DNA of 16,375 nt, taken from contig JAGHCE010000050.1 in NCBI GenBank assembly GCA_021160625.1, positions 1 through 16,375 on the forward strand. Direction: 5' to 3'. The notes beneath the pieces were generated by a model. The model was given only the letters and a program-made list of their open reading frames with translations. It searched no databases and was not told where the DNA came from. The DNA is from Planctomycetota bacterium. GTDB taxonomy: Bacteria > Planctomycetota > DG-23 > SLPQ01. Shown here in pieces: positions 1-7,789 of the stretch; the stretch's first letter is position 1; the number at the start of each line of letters is the position of its first letter. Made by a program: the position numbers and the translations under genes.

Positions 1-786
1 GCCGTCTCGTGCCCCGGGCTGCTTCTCGAAGAGCACCATGGCTTCATTCCTGTCGGGAATGCTGCAACCGTACGGGTTTTTCGGCAGGCCTGCCGCGAGC
101 GCCGCCACCACGCCGGCCTCGGCGGCGTTCGCGTCGCCAAGCGATGCTCGTGCCCCGCACGAGGGGCATACGGCGAGTTCCCACTGCGAGAGAACACCGA
201 GTGACGCGCTGAGGTGGCGACGTGCTTCTTCAGCCGGATCGACCGGAACACCTGTAAAGAGTACCAATCTTGGAGCGGCCTGCGGCGAAAGCAGTTTGAA
301 AAGGTCCATAACCCCGAATGAACGGTAGTGATGGTTGATGTGGTAAAGAAGGCCGCAATTCCCGCACCGGGTGGTCTGTGCTGCAAGGTTCTCAAGAAAA
401 GGGACGGTGATGAGCACGTACCGCGCAGATATCCTGAGAATCTCTTTGAGCGCCGACCGATAGGCGTCCGGAGGCATATGTTCCAGCACGTCATTGGCCA
501 TCACCAGGTCAAACGAATCGTTGGGGAAAGGCATTTCGGATATCGAGGCGAGCACCTTCTCGCGGCGAACATGGCTAAGCGCGACCTCGGAGAAATCGAG
601 GCCCACGACCCGAAGGTGTGCGGGCAGCGAATCAGTCAGGAACCCGTCGCCGCAGCCCGCGTCGAGGATGCTTTCAACCCCCGTTGGAATGAGTGTTTCG
701 ATGTCGCTGAGGATCGTCCGTTGATACTCCAACGGCTCATTGCCCCAAAGGGCCGGCTGGTCGTAGTAGGCGAGTTCGTTATTCAT
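1..786 (-). CDS. Class I SAM-dependent methyltransferase (partial, 3' end beyond window)
   Basis: The frame opens with ATG at 786 and stays open to the left edge (262 codons), so the C-terminus is missing. Motif I is DAGCGDG (residues 42-48), followed by GLDFSE with the likely ribose-binding Asp (D64) and a FDLVMANDVLEHM-type segment (about 92-104). This is the Methyltransf_11 layout. After the Rossmann core come CGNCG (141-145), a His-rich HINHHY and later CPSC (207-210), a spacing that could hold a zinc ion. The ATG overlaps the stop of the upstream ABC ATPase (ATGAATAA, 8 bp), so translation is probably coupled. The setting suggests it modifies an exported glycan or its lipid-linked precursor. 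The substrate cannot be read from the sequence. The family is confident; the role is inferred. Confidence 0.85.
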   Translation of the reverse strand, partial: MNNELAYYDQPALWGNEPLEYQRTILSDIETLIPTGVESILDAGCGDGFLTDSLPAHLRVVGLDFSEVALSHVRREKVLASISEMPFPNDSFDLVMANDVLEHMPPDAYRSALKEILRISARYVLITVPFLENLAAQTTRCGNCGLLYHINHHYRSFGVMDLFKLLSPQAAPRLVLFTGVPVDPAEEARRHLSASLGVLSQWELAVCPSCGARASLGDANAAEAGVVAALAAGLPKNPYGCSIPDRNEAMVLFEKQPGARDG

Positions 787-2569
787 CCGCAAACGCCGCC
801 TCGAACGTCTGCAGACACAGGCCCTGCTCGTAGGGTTGTTCCCGTGGTTGCACGACCTGGAAGTGAATGCAACGGTCGAGCACGTGGTAACTTGCGGGTT
901 CAAGGCCGTCGTGGCGAAGGTCCTTGAAGATAGCCGCCGAAGCCACGTAGGCTCCCCGGCCGAGACGTACAGTGTCGATATCGAATGCTACAGCGCCGCG
1001 GCCGGAAAGTGATTCGCGGCCGAGTTCGCCGGACCGCGCAAAAAACTGTGTCGCACAGCGACCGTCGGGAAGGTAGGCGCAAAAGACGAAAACCGGGTTT
1101 CTTATCTCCCCTTCGACGGCATATTCGAAGAGAATCCGCGCCGGGTGCGCGGTTTGAAGCACCTTCGTCTCCCTCACTCCCGGGCCAAAGAGTGCAACGC
1201 GGGTTATGCGCGCGCCGCCGTTGCCGTATTCGCTGCCCTTCGAAAAATCAGTGGGCTGCTTAGCGCTTTGTGCACCGCTGTCGCCTTCTGGGTTCGTTTC
1301 GGCTTCGAGCGCAGGCACCACGAAGGACGCCGTGTCCGCACCCGTCGGCAACACCCCGAGCGCAGTGTAGCCCTCGCCGTTGTAGAGTTCGAGTTTGACC
1401 GGCTCTTGCCCCTTATGGACTATCTCGAGTTCGAGGCTGCTGGAGCCGAGTGTCTTCGGCACCGCCAACTCGAACGGCGCATGAGCGTACCTCCCGGAAA
1501 CATCTGCGTAAAGACGATAGGAACCGTCGCCGTCGCGTTGCGGTTCGCCCCAGTCCATATAACCGGGCGCGTCGAGAACGTAGTGCAGGTGTTCGGGTGA
1601 ATTATCGAGCGGCCCGCCGACGTCGATTTCCGCAACGACTTCGCGTGTTGATTTGAGCCGTACGAAATAGATTTTGTGAGGGGCACGGGGGTGTAGGGAA
1701 CCGTTTCCCGGCACAAGGTGGAAAAGGCGCCTGTCGTAAATGTCCGTGAGCGTGCCGAGCGAAAGCGCGTGGTTCCTGAGTACGCGGCGGTCGCGCGCCT
1801 TGAGGCGTGCCTCCTCGTCTTTGCGCACCGCGGCTGAGTAGGCCTTGACGACTTCCAGCGGCGCGCCGTCGGCCCTTGTCTTTCCGCGGTCGAGCCAGAC
1901 GACCCTGTCACAGAGGTGCTGAACGCTCGCGAGGTCATGGCTCACGAAAAGCACGGTCGCACCTGATTCGCGCGTCAGCGCTTTCATCCGCTCGACGCAT
2001 TTGCCGGCGAAGTATGCATCTCCCGCCGCAAGTATCTCATCTATAATCAGTATATCCGGCCCCACCGCGGTGGCTGCGCTGAAGGCAAGGCGCGCGTACA
2101 TACCCGCCGAATAGGTCTTGACCGGGTGGTCGATGAACTCGTCGATCTCCGCGAAATCGATTACTTCGGGTTCCTTTGCCTCTATCTCGCGCGCCGAGAG
2201 CCCCTGGTAGGCCAGATACGTTCGAATGTTCTGCCTGCCCGTGAATTCCGGGTGAAAGCCCGTACCGAGTTCCAGAAGGGCCCTGACATTGCCGTTGACC
2301 TCGACCTGGCCCTCGGTGGCGGTAAGCGCCCCGGCGATTATCCTGAGCAGTGTGCTCTTTCCCGCGCCGTTTCGCCCGATAATGCCGAGGCGCTGTCCGC
2401 GCGGGATTTCGAGATCAAAGTCCCTGAGCGCCCAGAAGCGCTGGGGAGGAGGGACTCGCACAAACGGCAGTGAACTCAGGCCGAATGCGTCAAGCAACCG
2501 GTGTGCGGGGCGGTCGTAGAGTTTGTAGAGCTTGCCCAGAGAGGCGATCTTTACTGCCGAATCAGACAT
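779..2569 (-). CDS. Polysaccharide ABC transporter ATP-binding protein (Wzt type) with extended C-terminus
   Basis: This is the nucleotide-binding subunit of a polysaccharide or O-antigen exporter, pairing with the permease encoded just before it. Walker A is GRNGAGKST (65-73), the Q-loop region is LLELGTGFHPEFTG, the signature region is TYSAGM (152-157), Walker B is ILIIDE (173-178) and the switch is SHD (H211). At 596 aa it is far longer than a bare Wzt-like ATPase (about 250 aa) and longer than the usual ATPase plus one Wzt_C domain (about 400-450 aa). Residues about 446-577 look like Wzt_C, the beta-sandwich that recognises the glycan end. Residues about 270-425 form a further Gly- and aromatic-rich segment I cannot assign. 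The start is ATG at 2569, overlapping the permease stop (ATGTCTGA, 8 bp). Confidence 0.93.
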   Translation of the reverse strand: MSDSAVKIASLGKLYKLYDRPAHRLLDAFGLSSLPFVRVPPPQRFWALRDFDLEIPRGQRLGIIGRNGAGKSTLLRIIAGALTATEGQVEVNGNVRALLELGTGFHPEFTGRQNIRTYLAYQGLSAREIEAKEPEVIDFAEIDEFIDHPVKTYSAGMYARLAFSAATAVGPDILIIDEILAAGDAYFAGKCVERMKALTRESGATVLFVSHDLASVQHLCDRVVWLDRGKTRADGAPLEVVKAYSAAVRKDEEARLKARDRRVLRNHALSLGTLTDIYDRRLFHLVPGNGSLHPRAPHKIYFVRLKSTREVVAEIDVGGPLDNSPEHLHYVLDAPGYMDWGEPQRDGDGSYRLYADVSGRYAHAPFELAVPKTLGSSSLELEIVHKGQEPVKLELYNGEGYTALGVLPTGADTASFVVPALEAETNPEGDSGAQSAKQPTDFSKGSEYGNGGARITRVALFGPGVRETKVLQTAHPARILFEYAVEGEIRNPVFVFCAYLPDGRCATQFFARSGELGRESLSGRGAVAFDIDTVRLGRGAYVASAAIFKDLRHDGLEPASYHVLDRCIHFQVVQPREQPYEQGLCLQTFEAAFADE

Positions 2570-3437
2570 TATCCGCGAACACCCTTTTCATTCTCGTGAA
2601 GAAACGCAGACCGAGACAGGCGGAGGCAACCGAGATGATGCAGAGCGTTGCCAGCACGCGCCCCGGAAAGTGCCCCGCCATCAGGATCTCCTGCCAGGAA
2701 ACGACGATGTAGTAAAGGGGGTTGAGAAGCAGAAGCCGGTGAACGCCGGGGGGCAAATCGGACACACTGTACGCAATCGGGCTCACCAGCATCAAGAGGA
2801 GCGTCAGAATCGCAACCGCGTTCTGAAGGTCGCGCACAAAGACGTTGAGGCTCGAAAGCACCCATATCACGCCCATTGAGAGCAGGAGTTGCGCCAGGAA
2901 GACCACCGGAAACAGCGCGGCGTAGACGGTGAGCCTTCCGCAAAGGCCGAGCGCGACGAAGAGGATGCCCGCCGCCGCTAAGTGTGTGCACTGCGACGCG
3001 AGCACCACCTTTACGGGGACGAGTTCAATGGGGAAAAGGGTGTTCTTTATCAGGTTGGAGTTGCCGGTAACCGACGGGACGCCGGCGGCAAGGGATTCGG
3101 TGAAGGCAAGGAACGGCACGAGGCCGCAGAAAATGTGGAGCACGTACTCGTGAGACTTGTAAAGGCCGAAGCGCGCATTGAAAATGTAGATGTAGACCAG
3201 CGAATACGCGCCGAGAAAGAGCAGCGGGTAGAGGACAAGCCAGGCCAGGCCGAGGACCGAACCCGCATAACGGGCGCGGACGTCGCTTCGGACGGTTCGA
3301 ACAAGCATCGCCCTGTGGCGCAATACCAGCGCAAAGGGCGCCCAGACAGCCCCCCATACCCTCGACACCGCGACCAATGCGGCGGGGTTTACGCTTTTCG
3401 GGGTGCGCGCGGCTTCCCGCAAGTTGCTCTCCTTCAC
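2562..3437 (-). CDS. Polysaccharide ABC transporter permease (Wzm type, ABC-2 family)
   Basis: The 291-aa protein has about six hydrophobic segments and the ABC-2 permease hallmarks: a basic amphipathic N-terminus leading into RYAGSVLGLAWLVLYPL, and near the C-terminus LNPLYYIVVSWQEILMAG. It forms the inner-membrane channel through which undecaprenyl-linked glycan is exported, driven by the Wzt-like ATPase encoded next. The start is a GTG at 3437 with AGGGG a few bases upstream; I see no better ATG before the conserved region. It is the first gene of the operon wzm-wzt-methyltransferase, with 8-bp overlaps at each junction. I could not find a convincing promoter in the 3438-3560 stretch upstream. 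TagG-like teichoic acid export is an alternative role, since the families are related. Confidence 0.92.
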   Translation of the reverse strand: MKESNLREAARTPKSVNPAALVAVSRVWGAVWAPFALVLRHRAMLVRTVRSDVRARYAGSVLGLAWLVLYPLLFLGAYSLVYIYIFNARFGLYKSHEYVLHIFCGLVPFLAFTESLAAGVPSVTGNSNLIKNTLFPIELVPVKVVLASQCTHLAAAGILFVALGLCGRLTVYAALFPVVFLAQLLLSMGVIWVLSSLNVFVRDLQNAVAILTLLLMLVSPIAYSVSDLPPGVHRLLLLNPLYYIVVSWQEILMAGHFPGRVLATLCIISVASACLGLRFFTRMKRVFADNV

Positions 3438-3661
3438 TGCCCCTGCAATTGCGACCGGGTATTACGGTAAGTCGACCATCCCCTGCTTAGATTATCGGCT
3501 CTTTCGCGGCCGTCCTTTTACCCAAAGTACCGCCCATAAACATAAGTGCATTCAAAAGTTGCGGTTTTCGGACTGCCTGGATGCCGCGCCGCCTGGAAAC
3601 TGCGACACGGGAACAAAGTCCACCGGAATTGCCCGGGGTTTTCGCGAAAAAGAGAATGTTG

Positions 3662-3690
3662 TTGTAATTGCGGACATTGCGGGGTATATT
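3662..3690 (+). promoter_or_regulatory. Predicted sigma70-type promoter of the DEAD-box helicase gene
   Basis: TTGTAA at 3662-3667 (4 of 6 matches to consensus) and TATATT at 3685-3690 (5 of 6) are separated by exactly 17 bp. Transcription would start near 3697, giving a 5' leader of about 135 nt before the ATG at 3832. It is the only strong match in this intergenic region. Confidence 0.6.
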
Positions 3691-3748
3691 ACGAGTGAAG
3701 AGAAGATATAGCGGAAGCCCTGCAGAGAGCGCTTTGCTCGCCTGAGGA

Positions 3749-3778
3749 GCCGCCGCCCACATATGGGGCGGACGCGGC
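3749..3778 (+). promoter_or_regulatory. Hairpin in the helicase mRNA leader
   Basis: CCGCCC (3753-3758) pairs with GGGCGG (3766-3771) around a 7-nt loop. The stem is extended by GCCG (3749-3752) with CGGC (3775-3778) across a 3-nt bulge, giving about ten G:C-rich pairs. No T-run follows, so it is not an intrinsic terminator. It lies about 50 nt before the start codon. Long structured leaders are known for cold-induced helicase mRNAs; a similar role here is inference. Confidence 0.45.
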
Positions 3779-3831
3779 ACGCACATCGTAGGATTGCCTG
3801 TTGTTTCCCCACCGAAGGAGTTTTTCACTTT

Positions 3832-5082
3832 ATGTCAGAGAATGTCCAGACACAGACGATGGAAGAATGCGGATTTGAAGAGTTGGGGCTCACAAAGCCC
3901 TTTCTTGACGCCCTCAAGAACGAAGGTTACAAACGGCCGACTCCGATTCAGAGGAAGGCCATATCGGTCCTGCTCGAAGGCCGAGATATGCTTGGGTGCG
4001 CGCAGACAGGCACAGGCAAGACCGCGGCCTTTGCGCTGCCGACGATGCAGCGCCTCCTGGCGGTAAAGTCCAACACCAAGAATAGGCCGATCCGAGTGCT
4101 CGTTATTACGCCGACCCGGGAACTTGCCCAGCGGATAGCGGACAGTTTCGAGACTTACGGGCGGTACACACCGCTGCGCACGGGCGTTATATACGGCGGG
4201 GTAAGCCAGGTCCCGCAGGAAAAAATGCTGCGCAGGGGCGTTGATATAATCGTGGCGACGCCGGGTCGGCTGATGGACCTTATGAGACAGGGGCTTGTCC
4301 ACCTCGCAAGGATCGAGGTATTTATTCTTGACGAAGCGGACCGGATGCTCGACATGGGTTTTATCAACGACGTCCGCACGATAGTCAGGGCCATCCCTAA
4401 GGAAAGGCAGACGCTCCTTTTCTCGGCGACGATGTCGCCTAACATTCAGTACCTGGCCGACTCGATCCTGATGCGCGCAGTCGAGGTGCGGATAACTCCG
4501 GATTTGCCGACGCCGGGGACGGTCGAGCACTACGTGTACCTTGTCGAGCGCAAGGACAAGAAAGCCCTGCTGAAACATCTCCTGTCGGACAAGAGCATCA
4601 AGCGAACATTGGTGTTTACCCGAACGAAACGCACCGCCGAGTACCTGGCGATGGATCTCAAACATAGCCGGGTGAGCGCCGATGCCATTCATTCCGACAG
4701 GTCGCAGTCGGCGCGCAGGCGCGCGCTTGAAAACTTCAAAAACGGCAACGTCAGGGTGCTTGTGGCGTCGGACATCGCCGCGCGCGGAATCGATGTTGAC
4801 GACATTTCGCACGTAATAAACTTCGACATGCCAGGCAGCGGCGAAGTGTACGTTCACCGCACGGGGCGCACAGGCCGCGCGGAGCACAGCGGCATAGCCT
4901 GGTCCTTCTGCACGATGGAAGAGCGCGTCCAGCTCGACGATATCGAGAAACTGCTGCGGCAGCGGATCGAAACCGCGGGCAACAACCCCTTCGCCTCCCC
5001 TATAGCAAGAAGGAACAAGGACGAGGTTAAGAAATCACAGGGCAGAAACAGGCGCATTATGCGGCACAGGCGGCGCAAGTAG
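3832..5082 (+). CDS. DEAD-box ATP-dependent RNA helicase, RhlE-like
   Basis: The protein unwinds short RNA duplexes using ATP, with likely roles in ribosome assembly or mRNA turnover. All core motifs are visible: Q-motif with PTPIQ (36-40), motif I AQTGTGKT (57-64), PTRELA (94-99), TPGR (143-146), DEAD (167-170), SAT (198-200), ARGID (317-321) and HRTGRTGR (342-349). The DEADRMLDMGF context is typical of the RhlE group. The C-terminus is short and very basic (after about 390), suited to RNA binding. I use the ATG at 3832 (416 aa) because GAAGGAG lies 11 nt upstream and homology begins here. The frame is open back to an ATG at 3763, but that adds 23 unlike residues and starts inside the leader hairpin. 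It is the only plus-strand gene, with its own promoter. Confidence 0.96.
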   Translation: MSENVQTQTMEECGFEELGLTKPFLDALKNEGYKRPTPIQRKAISVLLEGRDMLGCAQTGTGKTAAFALPTMQRLLAVKSNTKNRPIRVLVITPTRELAQRIADSFETYGRYTPLRTGVIYGGVSQVPQEKMLRRGVDIIVATPGRLMDLMRQGLVHLARIEVFILDEADRMLDMGFINDVRTIVRAIPKERQTLLFSATMSPNIQYLADSILMRAVEVRITPDLPTPGTVEHYVYLVERKDKKALLKHLLSDKSIKRTLVFTRTKRTAEYLAMDLKHSRVSADAIHSDRSQSARRRALENFKNGNVRVLVASDIAARGIDVDDISHVINFDMPGSGEVYVHRTGRTGRAEHSGIAWSFCTMEERVQLDDIEKLLRQRIETAGNNPFASPIARRNKDEVKKSQGRNRRIMRHRRRK

Positions 5083-5742
5083 GACACAACCCGCCGCCCT
5101 TCCCCCGAGTCGCGCGGCTCCTGGCCCTGGCCTACCACATCGCAGACCCGGGTCCGCTCCGGCTGCCGGTTTGTTAGCCTATCGGCTGCACGTAGATGTC
5201 ACCAGAGTCTGCTCCACATCAGGGGCGTTCATTTACATTTCGGTTTCTTCAGTTACGGTCGCAACCTTGCCGTCGGCGCCTACCACTTCCCTCTCAACGC
5301 TGCGGTAAACGGTGACGTTTGGAGCTTCCCAGATTCCGACAAGGTGGGCGCGGCGTTCCCTGGCACCTTTCAAGGATGGCAATCTGCATGTGTACAACAT
5401 TTGAAGGGCCTGCGCCCCTTCCGGCTCACCGCTTGGCCCATCTGCACCAACGTGAGGACAGCGGCTCTTGGCTTAGTCGGCGTGAGGAAGAAAAAAGGGC
5501 TGGGACAACCACCCATCGCCGTGATGAAGGCAATTTCCGAACCCGCCATTCAAGTGGGCGCCGCCGGCCGGGCTCGCGGATCCCCTGAAAGGGGCGTGCG
5601 CTGCAGAGGCCGGTTCAGGCTCCCCGGCTTTGGGTATCGGTTCAGGAAATTTGCGCCTTCGAACACGTACGCGGCAGAAATCCCTGCCCACACATAGTAT
5701 CGGCCAAAGAGAACCGTGGGGCAAGTGAATTTCTCGAATTTT
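5083..5742. other. Convergent intergenic gap of 660 bp without a confident gene
   Basis: The region lies between the stop of the helicase gene (plus) and the stop of pheT (minus). I see no intrinsic terminator for either gene, no tRNA and no insertion-sequence ends. Short palindromes occur (GACCCGGGTC near 5145; a CCCC/GGGG hairpin near 5582-5595), and CGGTTCAGG appears twice near 5610-5646. The only coding-like signal is a minus-strand frame interrupted by one stop (see the pseudogene entry). Confidence 0.6.
5233..5724 (-). pseudogene. Possible decayed or spurious minus-strand reading frame
   Basis: From a TTG at 5724 the frame runs 83 codons to a TAA at 5473-5475, then continues in the same frame to a second TAA at 5233-5235. 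The last part, from an ATG at 5400, is 55 aa and looks protein-like near its end (VGIWEAPNVTVYRSVEREVV, then an acidic tail). No good ribosome-binding site precedes that ATG. It lies about 20 nt downstream of the pheT stop on the same strand, so it could be a relic of a co-transcribed gene. I recognise no family, and chance openness in G+C-rich DNA is a real alternative. Confidence 0.2.
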
Positions 5743-7749
5743 TCAGCGCAGCGTCGCGCCGAGGCGCTCTGACAGAATGCCTACGATGAGGGCCTGGGTG
5801 CGGTCGGCCTCCTCGCCGGTCAGCGTCTTTTCGGGCGACCGGAAAACCACGTGAAGAGCGACGCTTTTACTGCCTTCGGGGATCGGTTTGCCTCGGTAGA
5901 GGCTGATGAATGATATGGAGTCAAGGTACTCGGCGCCTGCGCCCTCGATGCAGGAGACGATCTCGGCCCACTTGACGCTCTCTCGAACGACGAGGGCCAG
6001 GTCGCGCTCAACGCCGGGGAAGCGCTGCAGCGTTTTGAAACTTTCCACGTTGCGAGGCCTCGCTTCGAAGCGGCCCAGGTTAATCTCCGCGACCGAAACA
6101 CCTGTCCGCAGGTTGACCGACTCTACAATTGACGAATCAAGGCGCCCGATGAATCCGACCATCTCGCCGCCCGAGATGATGCTTGCCGCCTCGCCAGGGG
6201 CCAGGAACGGGAAATCGCAAGGCTCGAACTCGACAGCCTCGGCACCAATCGCCTGGAAAAGCCGCTCCACAATACCCTTGGCCGCAGGAAAACCGCGCCC
6301 CGTAACCGCCGCCGCCATAAGCGGCTGGTCCGGCAGCGTGTCACTCGAAGGCAGGTAGACGTGGGCGACCTCGTAGACATCCGCGTCAGGGACCTTGCGG
6401 TCCTCGTTTGTCTTGCGCACGAGAAGGAGGCTTCCCACGAGGCTCGGCCGCAGGAAGGTGTCCTCGTGACCTGGGCGGTTTTCGATATAGACGGGGTCTT
6501 CGCGGGTCCAGGGGCTTATCTTCCTGAAGAGGTCACCTGTAACGAGGGAATAGGAGACGCACCCGTAGAAACCGCAGGCGGTGAGAACCTCTTCGGCCGC
6601 CTCCGTGATTATCTCGCGGGGGTTGCGCCTACCGACGGCTACCTTCAGGGCGGCGGCAAAGGGAATCTTGTCGTAGCCTTTTATGCGCGCCACTTCCTCG
6701 ATGAGGTCGATTTCCTCCTTTACGTCGCCGCGAAACGACGGGACCTCAACAACGGTCTCGTCCGGCGAACCGCCGCGCAGGACAAAATCCAGCGACGCTA
6801 AGATCGTGCGCGTTTCTTCGATGGGAACATCAATGCCGAGTATGCGCCTGACGCGGGACATCCTCAGCCTTACCTCCGGGCGTGCGCCGCGCTCGACGCC
6901 CACCTTCAGGACGCCCTCGCACAGCGTGCCACCGGCAATCTCCACGATAAGCTCTCCCGTGCGGCGGCTCGCCCAGTCCACCGTCTCGACGTCCACGCCC
7001 CTCTCGAACCTGTAGGAAGCGTCGGTCGAGATGCCGAGGCGCTTTGCCGTGGTACGAACAGAGTACTGGTCGAACTGCGCGCTTTCGACAAAGACGTCGC
7101 TCGTCTCATCACCGATTTCGCTCTCGGCGCCGCCCATAATGCCGGCGAGGGCAACGGGCATCTTGCCGTCGGCAATGACGAGGTCCGAATCCGTCAGGGT
7201 ATGCTTAGTCTCGTCAATGAGCGTGATCTGCTCTCCCGAGACTGCCCGGCGGACTATAATCTTCCTACCGGCGAGCTTGGCAAGGTCAAAGGCGTGAAGC
7301 GGCTGGCCGCATTCGTACATCACGTAATTGGTGATATCGACGACGTTGTTGATGCTGCGCAGGCCTATCGACTCGACCTTCTCCCGCAGCCAGGCTGGCG
7401 ACGGCGCGATTTTCACGCCCTTTATGACGCGGCCGGTGTACAAGGGGCACAGGTCGGCGTCGGGGACTTCCAGGGCCGCCTCATCCGCTACGGGGCCCCC
7501 GGCGGGGGGCAGTTCGACGGCGGGCACGTGAAGCGCTAAGCCGTAAAGGGCGGCAATCTCGCGCGCGATGCCGATGTGGCTTAACCAATCGGGGCGGTTG
7601 GAGGTAATCTCGATGTCGAAGCAGATATCCTCCGGCGTCTTGTCGATGTCCTCAACAGTCAGCCCCGCCATAGTGAGGCGATCTGCCACATCCGCGGCCG
7701 GGGCCTTGACAGCCACGTAATCAGTCAGCCAGTTCCAACTCGCCTTCAT
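5743..7749 (-). CDS. pheT: Phenylalanine--tRNA ligase beta subunit (short form)
   Basis: This is the beta chain of the alpha2-beta2 PheRS that charges tRNA-Phe. I place the start at the ATG at 7749, where MKASWNWLTDYV matches the usual N-terminus; the open frame extends to a GTG at 7776 that lacks a ribosome-binding site. The protein is 668 aa against about 790-800 for E. coli-type PheT. The difference is the N-terminal EMAP/OB-fold tRNA-binding domain: the sequence passes from MAGLTVEDID (27-36) almost directly into the B-domain segment FDIEITSNRPD (44-54). B3/B4 editing-region sequence, B5 and the catalytic-like core follow. The FDX-ACB anticodon-binding domain is at about 577-668, beginning FPGVERDLALVV. 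It is the last gene of the cluster, about 40 nt after pheS. Confidence 0.97.
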   Translation of the reverse strand: MKASWNWLTDYVAVKAPAADVADRLTMAGLTVEDIDKTPEDICFDIEITSNRPDWLSHIGIAREIAALYGLALHVPAVELPPAGGPVADEAALEVPDADLCPLYTGRVIKGVKIAPSPAWLREKVESIGLRSINNVVDITNYVMYECGQPLHAFDLAKLAGRKIIVRRAVSGEQITLIDETKHTLTDSDLVIADGKMPVALAGIMGGAESEIGDETSDVFVESAQFDQYSVRTTAKRLGISTDASYRFERGVDVETVDWASRRTGELIVEIAGGTLCEGVLKVGVERGARPEVRLRMSRVRRILGIDVPIEETRTILASLDFVLRGGSPDETVVEVPSFRGDVKEEIDLIEEVARIKGYDKIPFAAALKVAVGRRNPREIITEAAEEVLTACGFYGCVSYSLVTGDLFRKISPWTREDPVYIENRPGHEDTFLRPSLVGSLLLVRKTNEDRKVPDADVYEVAHVYLPSSDTLPDQPLMAAAVTGRGFPAAKGIVERLFQAIGAEAVEFEPCDFPFLAPGEAASIISGGEMVGFIGRLDSSIVESVNLRTGVSVAEINLGRFEARPRNVESFKTLQRFPGVERDLALVVRESVKWAEIVSCIEGAGAEYLDSISFISLYRGKPIPEGSKSVALHVVFRSPEKTLTGEEADRTQALIVGILSERLGATLR

Positions 7750-7789
7750 AATGTGCAAACCATCCTGAAAGGCCACCGGGCCGGTATAT

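Larger units (their letters stand above)
3438..3831. other. Divergent intergenic region
   Basis: These 394 bp separate the minus-strand export operon from the plus-strand helicase gene and hold no convincing protein gene. The right half carries a sigma70-like promoter, a 12-bp palindrome just upstream of it, and a leader of about 135 nt with a hairpin. The left half must carry whatever promoter drives the export operon, but no good -35/-10 pair stands out. An AT-richer patch near 3520-3560 is the likeliest place. Confidence 0.6.

Noticed and set aside
3487..3560. Short minus-strand frame beginning MFMGGTLGKRT upstream of the export operon
   Set aside because: It has 18 codons, no ribosome-binding site and no conserved motif. 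It is more likely untranslated leader or promoter sequence.
3835..4887. 350-codon minus-strand open frame opposite the helicase gene
   Set aside because: The plus strand encodes all DEAD-box motifs. The antisense frame has no recognisable domain.
5319..5697. Plus-strand open frames of about 90-117 codons in the helicase-pheT gap
   Set aside because: They have no ribosome-binding site or recognisable motif and overlap the slightly more protein-like minus frame. Neither could be supported as a gene.
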